The notes below the pieces were generated by a model that saw only the letters and a list, made by a program, of their open reading frames with translations, was not told the origin of the DNA and did no database searches. Positions 1 to 11,100 of a DNA stretch of 64,000 bases are shown one piece after another (position 1 is the first letter of the stretch; every line of letters starts with the position of its first letter). The stretch spans positions 7,130,001 through 7,194,000 of the forward strand of contig AP026546.1 of NCBI GenBank assembly GCA_026075535.2, in the 5' to 3' direction. The DNA comes from Tricholoma matsutake. Its lineage: Eukaryota; Basidiomycota; Agaricomycetes; Agaricales; Tricholomataceae. The translations under genes and the position numbers were made by a program.

Positions 1-72
1 TCGCACTCCCAAAGTCAGTCCCAATTGATTGTCTCTGCTTGATGACAGACTGGATCAGGGCAGTTGGTCACA
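1..72 (-). pseudogene. Distal fragment of the NDC10-like element, separated by Gypsy-1
   Basis: This stretch flanks the left LTR of Gypsy-1. Bases 68-72 read TCACA and the same five bases follow the right LTR at 8181-8185, so this is the other side of the Gypsy-1 insertion site. Joined to 8181 onward on the minus strand, the reading frame of the NDC10-like remnant stays open for about 18 more codons before a TGA. The assignment rests on the target duplication, not on similarity of so short a piece. Confidence 0.55.
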
Positions 73-660
73 TGTTACAATTTTCCTTGTAACTCATGAG
101 ACCTGACCGACCCAATGTACCCGACGATCCCCTCCAGACAGGAGGCACTCCCTGATTCATGCTTAGAGCATGTCCTTGACACCAGACACACACACGATGC
201 ATGCCGACAACATGCATTCGATCCCCTTCCTGCAGAAGGCACCCTTGATGCATGGTGACTCCATGCACCCAAACCCATTCCTACACATGCTGTGATATGA
301 CAGCCCCTTGACATGAGGCTTATTGTTTCTATTCTTACTTGATATGCATCTATCTTTCCAAGTGGATGATAAGGACCTCCCTTGTAGTATTATAAGTACT
401 GCAACTCATAGTAGGGATGTCCTTAGTTTAGATCTAGGCAATCTACAGCTTTAACTTGTGAACTCGTGAACTTACTTGAAACCACTAAGGAAGCCCCTTA
501 GTGCACGAACCCAAACGACTCTATGCAGAAGGCCTGCTAGAGTGCACTATCCATCTTATGTCGGATGCTCCAAGTAAGACTAGTACCGAACGACTTGTCA
601 AGGAAGCACCTTGTCAAACGACATCGACTAGATCAAGTAGTTAAGGCTTTGCCCTTAACA
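73..660 (+). repeat. Left LTR of Gypsy-1
   Basis: This 588-base LTR starts TGTTAC and ends TTAACA. It aligns with 7487-8180 but lacks 109 bases that the right copy has at 7733-7841. The missing block lies between two copies of CATGAGG, so it looks like a deletion between short direct repeats. If the self-priming match is real, the RNA start is near 425, making 73-424 U3 and 425-660 R plus U5. Confidence 0.93.
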
Positions 661-662
661 TA

Positions 663-674
663 AGATCTAAACTA
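663..674 (+). other. Self-priming primer-binding site of Gypsy-1
   Basis: The 12 bases AGATCTAAACTA begin two bases after the left LTR. They are the exact reverse complement of TAGTTTAGATCT at 424-435 inside the LTR. In the Tf1/sushi group the RNA 5' end folds back and primes reverse transcription from such a site, so a tRNA primer is not needed. The match is seen in the sequence; its use as a primer is inferred from that family. Confidence 0.7.
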
Positions 675-706
675 TCTGCTAGCCCACCTACCTAGGTGTA
701 GGCAAT

Positions 707-1876
707 ATGTCTCAAAACACACCACAACAACCTGGGTCTAGACAAACCCCAGACTGACCACCAAGAGAAGTGGAACTACAGCCAGGTTCATCTTGGTACC
801 GATACAACAGAAGACTAGTCCGTTACTCGACCCCAGCACAGCGTTGGTTCTACAGATCAACCGACAGACAAAGAGGAGATTTCCTCACTGATGAAGACTT
901 CAAACAACCACACACACCCCCACCCAAAACATCTACCCACTTCCTAACAGACAAAATTGATGACCTCTATATCCAGATGTCTGAACCCGCTGCAACCACA
1001 CCCATGATGTCCATAAAGGACATTTGAATCCGATCACCCATGGACTTCTCAGGAGAGCAGACCAAGACTGCCAAGTTCCTGCAGGAGATAGACCTATACC
1101 TGTGAATCAATGACCGGGTCTATGACATGAACAACAAGAAGATCATCTTCACACTGTCCTTCATGGATGGAGGGACAGCAGCTGCCTGGGCGCAGGCATT
1201 TGTCAACCAACACCAATCCGAGGGACTCAGAGAATAAGCAGACTTCAGACAGAAGGTCCTAGAGGCCTTCTCACTGATTGACAATGCCAGAATGGCAAAG
1301 ACAGAGATTAAGAATCTCAAACAAGGTTCAGGGAACCTCAAAGAATATGTGGCGAGTTTCCACATCCTGAAAGACAGGATGGGAATCACCAAAGATGCAG
1401 CCATGATTGAGTACTTCATGGATGGACTGCACCCCAAATTACTGAAGAGGGTACACACAATGGAGACGGCACCCAACACTCTCAAAGGCTGGATAAAGGC
1501 AGCTTTGAAATATGAAGGCCAATGGAAATGGGCCATGGCAATCCTGGGAAAGACCAGGCAGAACCAGAAGACAAATGAAATGACAAAGAAAGGACAGCCC
1601 TCTCTTGACATCAACCGACTGACGAACCAAGAGTGAGTGGAACACCTCCGAAAGGGATTGTGTTTCATCTGCCACCAACTGGGACACCGATCATCCGACC
1701 ACAGGGATGGAAAGAACCCCACCCAGACAGGGTCAGCACCCCCTCCCTACCGAAACCACTTCACCCAGAAAAAGACTGGGGTGGACACCTACCAGAAGAT
1801 CCACACAATGCTGGATGAACTAGACAAAGAAGAAAAGGAATGAGCCCTCAACCTTATGGAGGAATCGGGTTTTTAG
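707..1876 (+). pseudogene. gag of Gypsy-1 (decayed)
   Basis: The gag frame begins at ATG 707 and runs in one frame to a TAG at 1874-1876. It is interrupted by several TGA codons and one TAA near 1235. The middle part resembles retrotransposon capsid (a WAQAFVNQH-like segment, then a helical region around 1292-1600). A zinc knuckle near 1653-1695 reads C-x2-C-x4-H-x4-H, so the last cysteine of the usual CCHC box is histidine. The TGA at 1841-1843 could be a decayed CGA, which would place the ancestral gag stop at 1874, directly behind the slippery heptamer. Confidence 0.85.
1867..1873 (+). other. Putative -1 frameshift heptamer, Gypsy-1 gag/pol
   Basis: In gag frame the sequence reads G GGT TTT and then the stop TAG. 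This is a canonical X-XXY-YYZ slippery site. The protease-pol frame is the -1 frame and is open across this point, so a one-base backward slip would fuse gag to pol. Gypsy-2 has GGATTTT at the matching place. Confidence 0.6.
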
Positions 1877-4800
1877 AACAGCAGCCTGATATGATGCCAG
1901 TCACTGCTGTAGTCTCCCTAGGATCTGTACTCTTAGCTACCATGAATAGACAATCTATGTGCCTGTCTATTCGGGTAGCTGAGTCAGACAACAGGAAAGA
2001 CGTTGCAATGAATGTGCTCCTTGACTCTGGAGCAGGAGGAGTCTTTATTGACTCAAAATTTGTTGAACAAGAAGGGATCAGGACATATCCCTTAGGCCAC
2101 ACCATCTGGGCCACAAACATAGATGGAACCCTGAATAGGCAGGGAACAATCACCAGATGCATGAAAGGGAGGCTCCACATCAATGGGAGGAGCTACCCGA
2201 TGGAATACCTAGTCACCGGACTAGGCAAAGAATTGGTAATCCTGGGTCTGCCATGGCTGCGGGAGATAAACCCAATCATCGACTGGAAGAAGGGAACTTT
2301 TGAGTTCCGAGATGAAGAATGATGGGCTCAGATCAAACAAATCTTGGAGAAGACAAGAAGAGCTGAATGGGCCCTCCCAAACACCCTAAACCTCCCCAGG
2401 GTTGACACTGGAAGGGAGGCACCAAACATCAAGATGGCATGAATTCAACACATCATGGCCAAGACAAGACAGAGGCTCTCTGAAGAAAAAGAGAAGAGCC
2501 TTGCCCAAGCCAGATTGGCCATGGCAAAAACAAGAGAAAGACTCTCCGAAGAAAAGGAGAGAAACCTTGTCTGAGCACGACTAGCCGTGGCAAAGACGAA
2601 GGAAAGGCTTTCTGAAAGAAAAGCCAAAGAACTGAATTCTGCCCAGATAGCTGTTGCAAAGACCAGGAGCAGCAGCACTCCTAGAGAAACCAGAAACCTC
2701 AAAGCAGCACAACGTGCTGTTGCCAAGACCTGAGAAAACCAGAAGAAGAAGCAACTGGAAAAGGGAAAACACAACAAATGCGACAAGACACGATGGATCT
2801 TCCGGAAGAAAAAAGACTTGCTGACCTCCACAGGGGAGGAAAGCACCAGCAAACAAAACTCGAAAATGGCACTACAAAACAGGACAAAAGACCCTTGTCA
2901 GGAGGCTACCCCGATACATGATTATGGAACCCCAGATTATGGTACTACCAACACCAGAGTACCAATACCGAGGGAGACCCCCCCTCAAGTAAAGATTGAA
3001 GAGGTACCTGATGAAGAACTATTGGCAGACACAGGCATGGAAATATGAGCAATGAACCAGATCCCTGAATGAGATGCAATTGAAGATGACTTGGTATTGA
3101 TCACATATGTACGAGGCAAACCAGTCATTGGCCTATTTGGACCAGATATAGAACTGCCCCTGACAGAGGAACATTGAGAGCCGAGATACAAATACATCTG
3201 AAAAACAAACACGATCAACAGGCTTACAAAGAGCAAAGGCTCCCCATGGTACCTACTCAACTCGGACATATGGATTAGAGCAAAGACATCCATATCTCAA
3301 TGACTAGTGCATGAACAAGAGGAGGGAAAGGAGACTAGCCAACAGACCCTGGACGACTTACTGCCACCAGAATACCAGAAGTACAGACAGGTATTTGAGA
3401 AAGCTGCATCTGAACAATTCCTGGAATCAAGACTGTGGGATCATGCAATCGATCTAAAAGAAGGCTTTGTACCAAAGGATTGCAAAGTCTACCCACTGAC
3501 ACCAAAAGAACAAGAGAAACTCAATGAGTTTCTAGATGAAAACCTGGAGAAAGGATACATCCAACTGTCAAAATCACCCATGGCATCCCCATTATTCTTC
3601 GTGTCGAAGAAGGACTCCGATGCTCTATGACCCTGCCAAGACTATTGCTATCTGAATGAAGGAACGATCCAGAACAACTACCCTCTACCGCTGATCGGAG
3701 ACCTCTTGGACAAGCTGAAAGGAGCAAGATTTTTCATGAAACTTGACATTTGATGGGGATACCATAATGTATGGATAAAGAAAGGAGACAAGTGGAAGGC
3801 AGCATTCAAGACTAACCGAGGGTTATTTGAGCCAATGGTGATGTTCTTTGGGCTGTGCAACTCACCAGCAACATTCCAGGCCATGATGAATGATCTCTTC
3901 TGAGACATGCTAGATGAAGGATGGCTCATCATCTATATGGATGACATCCTGATCTTCTCGAAGACGGAAGAAGAACACAGGACAAGGACCGAAAGGGTCC
4001 TCAAATGACTACAACAATGTGATCTCTACCTGAAAATAGAGAAGTGCAAGTTCAATGTACAAGAAGTTGACTTCTTGGGCATGATCATCAGGCCCAATGA
4101 ACTTGCAATGGACAATACAAAGCTGGCTGGGATCAAGGACTGGCCCACGCCAAAGACAGTGAAGGATGTAAGATCCTTCCTAGGATTTGGGAACTTCTAT
4201 CAAAGATTCATCGGACACTTCGTGGATCTGGCTAGACCGCTGAATGATTTGACAAAGAAGAACCAAAAATTCGAATGGACGAACGACTGCCAGCAGTCGT
4301 TTGATGCACTGAAAAGGAAATTCAATGAAGCCCCAGTACTGCTGATGCCAGATGCAACAAAGCCATTTGTGGTGGAATCTGACACCTCGAAATTTGCAAC
4401 AGGTGCAGTACTCAGACAACAGGACACCAATGGAGACTGGCACCCTTGCAGTTACATCTCACATTCTTTCAACAAAGCTGAAAGAAATTATGAGATATAC
4501 AACAGAGAACTACTGGGAGTAATCTGAGTGCTGGAGACATGGAGACACTACCTACAGGGGACACCATTCCCTGTGATGGTACTGTCCGATCACAAGAACC
4601 TGACATACTTCTGTCAGGCACAGAAACTGAACTGATGACAGGCTAGATGGAGCATCTACCTGTCACAATTCAACCTGAAGCTACAACATGTACCAGGATC
4701 ACAAATGGTACAATCTGACGCCCTATTGAGGAGAGCAGATCATATAGCCGAAGAAGACACCGATAATGAGGACAAGACCATCCTCACTGATGAACTATTC

Positions 4801-6260
4801 ATGAAAACAGTCGACACTGAACTCCAGGAAGCCCTGGTCTCAGCAATAATGAAGGACGACCTCGTAAATGATGCTTTATGAGCCCTGAAGAACAATGGAA
4901 CTCCCCCAATCAAGTCTGCATTGGAGGACTGGAAATTTGAAGATGGCCTGCTCTTTTTCAAAGACAGGTGCTATGTGCCACAAGACAAAACCCTCCACCG
5001 AGCAATTATACAGAAATACCATGACAGCATCATGACAGGGCACCCTGGACAATGGTAAACAATTGAACTGATCCAACGAGACTACTGGTGGCCAGGAATG
5101 GCCAACTTCATAAAGAAATACGTCAAAAGCTGCACAAAGTGCCAGCAAATGAAGATCAACACCCACCCAATGACCCCACCCCCAACACCGATATCATCCG
5201 ATGCCAGCAGACCATTCGAGCTGGTAACGACAGATTTCATTATGGACCTGCCCGTAATAAATGGATTTGACTCAATCATGGTCATGGTAGACCATGGTCT
5301 TACAAAGGGGGTAATTTTTATCCCTTGCGCAAAGACGATCGACGCACTTGGCACTGCAGACCTCTACCTGCACCATGTATACACAAGATTTGGACTCCCC
5401 AGAAGAATCATCTCAGACAGAGACCTCAATTCTCATCCAAACTCTTCCAAGAACTTGGATGACTGCTCAGAATGAAGCTATCCATGAGCACTGCCTATCA
5501 CCCCCAGACCGATGGAGAAATGGAGCAAGTAAACCAAGAGCTAGAGGTTTACCTCTGCATGTTCTGTTTGAACAAACCAGAAGATTGGGAGCATTATCTC
5601 CCAACAGCAGAATTTGCACATAACCAGAAGACACACTCCCCAGTAAAACATTCGCTGTTTTACTTGATGATGGGATATCAACCATGTGCTATCCCCACCC
5701 CCTATGAAAAGACGAACATGCCAGCCGCCGAACAGAAAATCCAAGAACTTCTCTCTGTGAGAAGGGAAGCTCTTGCCGCACACGAACTGGCCAGACAGGC
5801 TATGGCTGCCCAAACGAAAGGGCGATATGAACCATTCAAGGTTGGAGAACAAGTATCACTTGACTCCAAGAACCTGAAGATTGGCTACCCAATGAGAAAA
5901 TTGGTGCCAAAATGAGAAGGGCCCTTCATGATTGAAGATGCCCTGTTGAGAATGACATACCAACTGAGACTGCTGCTGAGATGGAAGATCCACCTGGTCT
6001 TCCATGCAGCTTTACTCACACGATACCATGAGAATGATGCTCATGGGCGAAACTTCCTGACTCCACCACCCAACTTCATGGAAGGAGAAAACGAATACAA
6101 AGTGGAAGCGATCATCACACACAAGAGGCATGGCAAGACATGCCATTACCTCATAAAATGGGTCAACTACCCGACATCCAAAAACACATGGGAACCCGAA
6201 TTGAACTTGAAGAATGCCCCTGAGATCCTGACAGCATATAAGAAGAGGTACCACCTCTGA
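1873..6260 (+). pseudogene. Protease-RT-RNase H-integrase-chromodomain polyprotein of Gypsy-1
   Basis: The pol frame holds, in order: aspartic protease with LLDSGAGG (about 2017-2040); a charged 22-residue repeat spacer (2455-2760); reverse transcriptase (about 3310-4100) with active site YMDD at 3934-3945; RNase H (about 4360-4750); integrase with an H-x3-H...C-x2-C zinc domain (about 5020-5150) and core (about 5215-5560); and a chromodomain (about 6093-6254). About twenty TGA codons interrupt it, most where Gypsy-2 has arginine; two fall side by side at the NRRQARW motif near 4630. Reading moves from one frame to another near 5430, so there is also a small indel. It is non-functional as written. 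Confidence 0.92.
2455..2760 (+). repeat. 66-base coding repeat (22-residue coiled-coil units) between protease and RT
   Basis: Four and a half tandem units of exactly 66 bases stay in the pol frame. Each begins (M/V)AKT and contains a RLSEEKE-like segment ending in a short alanine-rich stretch. The units are strongly charged and heptad-like, so a coiled coil is likely. No matching repeat is visible at this place in Gypsy-2. The second unit has a TGA in place of an arginine codon. Confidence 0.8.
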
Positions 6261-6453
6261 TGAGAACCCAAAACCCCCCCCCCCCTTTTTTTTCTAACAC
6301 CCCATGACAACACCCCTGATACCCACTAGACAATGATTGACCCGAGACCCATCGAATGTTGACACCCTTCACGTTCACCCTCATCCCCCCCCCATTGATA
6401 AATACAAAAAGAACATGGCAACTGGACGATGAGTCATTGACCAGTCACCAAGA

Positions 6454-6816
6454 ATGAACAGACTGCCGGGGCGACCCTCTTGGGAATGCCCCCATGGAAT
6501 CATATTCTGGATAACAAGAGACAACTGGGTAAGAAGAGTATCCTCAACCTGCCCAAAGTGCTGCCTCTATGCACGGAGGAGCACGAAGATGGATTTAGGC
6601 TGGGTAAAGCCACAATTTGAGGAATGGTGCTTTGAGGGAGAGTTAGATGACGATGACTACTTCCCCAAGGAATTCTACCTTGACTGCAATGGCCTGACCC
6701 CGAGCAGAAGACCACTGGTGGGAATTAACCCACCACTGTGGAAAGACCTGCAGTGGAACACCCACTATGATGAAGAAAGCAGATTTGAGCTGGCAAGGCA
6801 GCTCTTATTCGGATGA
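6454..6816 (+). CDS. Open 120-codon ORF downstream of pol in Gypsy-1, unknown product
   Basis: An ATG-initiated frame of 120 codons lies between pol and the right LTR, in an element whose gag-pol has more than twenty stops. The product has a CPKCC cluster near residue 35, several tryptophans and an acidic DDDDYF patch in the middle. I recognise no family. Gypsy-2 goes straight from its chromodomain to the purine tract and has no equivalent. It could be an accessory gene, captured host sequence, or chance openness in a TGA-poor frame. Confidence 0.35.
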   Translation: MNRLPGRPSWECPHGIIFWITRDNWVRRVSSTCPKCCLYARRSTKMDLGWVKPQFEEWCFEGELDDDDYFPKEFYLDCNGLTPSRRPLVGINPPLWKDLQWNTHYDEESRFELARQLLFG

Positions 6817-6903
6817 CACAGAGAACTGGGGACATTGCTGCATTCCAGCCGACACCCCCCACACATTGACACCCCAGACCACTGAGCACAACCAGGTGCA
6901 AAT

Positions 6904-7227
6904 AGATCATCTGCAAAGACGTTAAACTACCAATCGTCCGCAAAGACGTTAAACTAGCGATTATCTGCAAAGACGTTAAACTAGCGATCATCCGCAAAGA
7001 CGTTAAACTAGCGATCATCTGCAAAGACATTAAACTAGTGATCATCCGCAAAGACGTTAAACTACCAATTGTCCGCAAAGACATTAAACTATTGATCATC
7101 CGCAAAGACGTTAAACTAGGGATCGTCTGGAAAGACGTTAAACTAGGGATCGTCTGGAAAGACGTTAAACTACTGACCATCTGCAGAGATGTTAAACTAC
7201 CGAGCATCTGCGAAGATGTAAAACTAT
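6904..7227. repeat. 27-base tandem repeat in the 3' region of Gypsy-1
   Basis: Twelve head-to-tail units of 27 bases share the core AAAGACGTTAAACTA followed by a variable GATCRTCYG-like half. The last two units are the most diverged. Because 27 is a multiple of three, both strands stay open through it (KDVKL repeats on the plus strand), which makes misleading ORFs. There are no unique spacers, so it is a minisatellite and not a CRISPR array. Confidence 0.9.
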
Positions 7228-7486
7228 GGTGATTGCCCTTGATACTGCACAGACCCTACAGACCCCTCCCCTTCTGACGACATCACTGACTCCTTGACAC
7301 CACTCCTGGGGGCAGTATAGAACAAAAAGAACCCAATCATGGTCCAAGCTCAGACATGAATGGTCCCTCCATCCCACACTCAGATGCCAATGCCATGACC
7401 TACCCACACCACAACCGATTTGACCCCAGAGGAGGAACAAAGATTTAGGTCAAAGTGTGGAACTTTTGACCATAACGAGGGGGTAA

Positions 7487-8180
7487 TGTTACAATTTTCC
7501 TTGTAACTCATGAGACCCGACTGACCCGACATACCCGATGATCCCCTCCAGACAGGAGGCACTCCCTGATTCATGCTTAGAGCATGTCCTTGACACCAGA
7601 CACACACACGATGCATGCCGACAACATGCATTTGATCCTCTTCCCGCAGAAGGCACCCTTGACGCATGGTGACTCCATGCACCCAAACCCATTCCCACAC
7701 ATGCTGTGATACAACAGCCCCTTGACATGAGGTCCGTGACGTCGGACTCTCACGATCGACATGCTGTGGTGCAGCATGTCCTTGACATTGGATCCTTGAC
7801 ATTGGATCCGTGACATTGGACGCCTCATGCTAGGCATGAGGCTTATTGTTTCTATTCTTACTTGATACACATCTATCTTTCCAATTGGACGATAAGGACC
7901 TCCCTTGTAGTATAAGTACTGCAACTCGTAGTAGGGATGTCCTTAGTTTAGATCTAGGCAATCTACAGCTTTAACTTGTGAACTCGCAAACTTACTCAAA
8001 ACCACTAAGGAAGCCCCTTAGTGCATGAACCTGAACAACTCTATGCAGAAGGCCTGCTAGAGTGCACTATCCATCTTATGTCGGATGCTCCAAGTAAGAC
8101 TAGTGCCGAATGACTTGTCGAGGAAGCACCTTGTCAAACAACATCAACTAGATCGAGTGGTTAAGGCTTTGCCCTTAACA
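7487..8180 (+). repeat. Right LTR of Gypsy-1
   Basis: This 694-base LTR starts TGTTAC right after a polypurine tract (GAGGGGGTAA, 7477-7486) and ends TTAACA. It is followed by the target duplication TCACA. It keeps the 109-base block (7733-7841) missing from the left LTR, which includes repeated GACATTGGATCC-like units. The two LTRs differ at many CG/TG and CG/CA sites, as expected of an old, methylated insertion. Confidence 0.93.
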
Positions 8181-11100
8181 TCACAGGCCATAAAGGATCC
8201 AGGACCAGAGTGTGAGGCAGCATAATATCAGTGGGTTGGGAGAACAGGAGTGATGCAGGACCAAAAGAAGCAAGGATTGATTCAGTGCTTGGAGCCTCAG
8301 TATTGCTGATGGGAGAAGGAGCTGGGAAATTCACATTGAGTGGCATGAGATCTGACAGAGAGTGTGAGAACAATGGAGAAACTGGAGGGGTGAGACCAAG
8401 AGGAGGTGCAAAGGCATTTCTGTATCCAGAGAAGTCACAGGAGAGCAGGCAATGGGAGGAGGGGCTTGAGGGATCATAGGTGACACAGAAGGTGGCAGTG
8501 AGAAGACTGTGTGACAATGTTAGATTCAAGATTTGAATGGCAATGTACATCATCTGCTTACCAAAATTTGGTTGACGACATGGCAGTTGACAGCTGCTGG
8601 TGGACAGCTCTGCAAAGTAGTGAAGCTGTGCAGACAGCTTCTTCCAATAGACTTTGTTTGCTTTGTGCTCACACTTCTGCTCAAGCAAGAAGTTAGTAAT
8701 GGCCCCTTGGATGCTTGAAGCCACATTCTCTGGTAAGTTCTGGAGTGTGAGTTGAGCTTCCTCTTGTGCCAGCTCAATTTGAGAGATGGAGTGAGTAGTG
8801 AAGGTACAGAAGGTGTCAGTGTTAAATGGTGCATACTTGAAGATCCTGCATTCAGGGTACAGCATAAATAGGACAGCGGCATCTTGCAGAAGGATAAGCT
8901 GCAACCAGATGAGAAGGTGGAGGAATTGCCAAAGTGCAATGTCAATAGCAAGCCAGTTAGAGGACCAGTGCACCTGCAGAGTCTTGATCTTACCCTCGAC
9001 CCATGGAAGAGGACCCCAAGAAGCTCTGCTGGAGGATCTATGCCAACTTTGTCAGTGAATGAATAAGTGTGTGAACAGAATGGGACACACCAATACATGC
9101 ACGAGCAACAAAATATGATTCAGCCTTCCAGCCGTTGAACATTGCAGCATCCTGCAAGGCATCAACTGGGAGTGCATGGTCATAGCAGGGCCAGAATGCA
9201 GCACTCTCACTCCAACCACCCAGCACCTTTGCACCATTGATGGTTGCCCCATGCTCATGAGCAGTCTTGACAGTAAACTCATGGCCGCTGTGCATGTTGT
9301 TCTTCATGGGCATGAGATTGACCCTATCTCAGTGATCTGAGATCAAACAGTCAGAGTAGGAACAGCTCAGGATGGAGGCAGAACACTTACTGTCATATGA
9401 CATGGCAGTTGTTGTGGCCCTGCCTGAGAAAAGGTACAGTCCATACCAGTCTCTGTGCCTATATTCACCAGCCTTGGGATCATCAAAGTTGGGTTGAAAA
9501 TCAGGGATGGGGGCATCAAGAATGTGGAAGTGTGCAAAGAAAAGTATGGCAAGCACTCCCATGGGACACAGCTGCATGAGGCAGTGCTGGAAAGCACCCA
9601 ACTCATCCACTCATCCAGTCTGGTTGTGCTTGGCATTGTCAGAGAGAATGGTGAGAGCCTGCATTAAGGAGTCAGCAGCCCTTCAAGTGATAAAAAGGAA
9701 AAGTACAACTTACTGGGACCCAGGCACCAAGACCAATGTCATCCATTGGAACATTGGTTGACCACTGTATATTCTGAGCACTGTCACCTTGAAAGGCAAG
9801 GGTGGATGACATGAGGAGCATGGCATGATCATGTATGCCAACAAATGTTTGGGGCCAGAAGCTGTTCTACAGTGTAAGTATCTGTGAAATGGCATAGCCA
9901 GTAGTGAGCAGTGATAGACAGTGATGATGACAGAGTAGAGGAGCACCTCCAGTTGTTCCTGCAGCTTTGAGCACCAGAGCTTTTGTGACTCATTTTGGCT
10001 TGTCATTGTTGGAGCAGACTATATACGCTGCACAGGGGAAGAGACAACACGTTCCTTACAACCTACCTGGGGTTTAGTTAGACTTACAGCTAGGGTTAGC
10101 AGAGGTAAGAACACTGTATTCCTACTATGGTACAGGTTCTCCTTATATACATAATAATAAGGATGTCACATGACTTGGGAATGTGTTTACCACATGTATG
10201 CACAGTAAGCACAGTAACATGTGTATGCTGCATGTATTGCCTCATGTATGCAGCATGTATCTCAGGGTTTAATTTCAACAGTCGTGTGCAATGGTGTTCT
10301 CAAATTTCCAGATCTGTTCATCAGTGTGGAGAGGTCGCTGAGCCTCTGTATTGTTCTCATAATCACTCTGGTGGTTGAAGCACCAGTGCTCAAGTGCTGA
10401 GATGGCCTGTTTTAGATGCCATTTGCCTAGCATCAAGTTTGGCATGATTTTGATTTTAGTTGTGTGCCCAGATTTGCACTGCAGTTGAACAGATCAGAAG
10501 ATACTAGCAGAAGCAGGGAAGGCAGACAACATACCTTGGGCCACATTGACTCATATGCAAGAAACATGGTAGCCTTCACTGCTGTGATCAGGAAGGCAGG
10601 CAGATGTTGAAGTTCCAGGTCTTTCTGAAGCTCCTGCAGCTGATAGATATGGTCCCACCAGAGCTGGTATGCTGTGATATGCCTGCCACATGAATCCTTT
10701 GTTTGCTTGTTGCTCTGCTCCTGGGTGACAAATTCCTGCCACTTCTTGTGCAACTCAGCATGCAACATCTGCATTGAGTACTGCTCCCAATCCACCACTG
10801 TTGACAGCAATGGCAGAACAGCAGGTTCATCACCAGCAACCTCCCCAGACCCAGGGGCAAAGCAAAATGGTGTCAGCAGCAAGGAAGGAACAGGTGGCAT
10901 AAAGACAACAAACTGTGGCTTGCTGTTGGGCAAGCAATGCCATTTGTGTGCTAGCAGGAAAGATGGGGTACCACAGGGAAGAGGGATCAGCTTGGGGATG
11001 CATGGGGATGTAAAGTCCATGTCAATGATGCTTGGTGAAGGGCACAAGTAAGGAATGTGGTGGCTTTTATAGATACATGCTAGAAACAACATGCCCATGT
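8181..11100 (-). pseudogene. NDC10/GCR1_C-type (tyrosine-recombinase-fold) protein remnant, Crypton-like
   Basis: Read from 11,100 downward, separate exon-like blocks resemble one agaricomycete protein family. An N-terminal helical block (about 10,860-10,550) has LHKKWQEFV and PAFLITAVKATMFL. Middle blocks follow (about 10,006-9,710 and 9,610-9,329, the second with a DWYGLYLFSGR segment). Then comes a block with HGATINGAKVLGGW (9,313-9,038) and one with LYPECRIFKYAPFNTD (8,973-8,181). In that family the middle is an NDC10 domain, which has the fold of tyrosine recombinases as in Crypton transposons. Frameshifts and stops break it, and Gypsy-1 has split its far end. The family name is from recall of the pattern. 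Confidence 0.6.

Larger units (their letters stand above)
73..8180 (+). mobile_element. Gypsy-1: decayed Tf1/sushi-type LTR chromovirus
   Basis: This is a full-length Ty3/Gypsy retrotransposon. It is bounded by LTRs with TG...CA ends and a perfect 5-base target duplication, TCACA (68-72 and 8181-8185). Between the LTRs come gag with a zinc knuckle, a protease with DSGA, a reverse transcriptase with YMDD, RNase H, integrase and a C-terminal chromodomain, in the Gypsy order. The body carries more than twenty in-frame stops, nearly all TGA where Gypsy-2 has arginine, plus one frameshift near 5430, so it cannot act on its own. A purine tract precedes the right LTR and a self-priming site follows the left one. 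Confidence 0.95.

Noticed and set aside
1120..1722. 200-codon minus-strand frame
   Set aside because: It lies antisense to Gypsy-1 gag and has no domain.
6725..7207. 160-codon minus-strand frame rich in SLTSL repeats
   Set aside because: It is the antisense reading of the 27-base minisatellite, which stays open because the period is a multiple of three.
6904..7227. CRISPR-like array of short repeats
   Set aside because: Units are head to tail with no unique spacers, and the host is a fungus.
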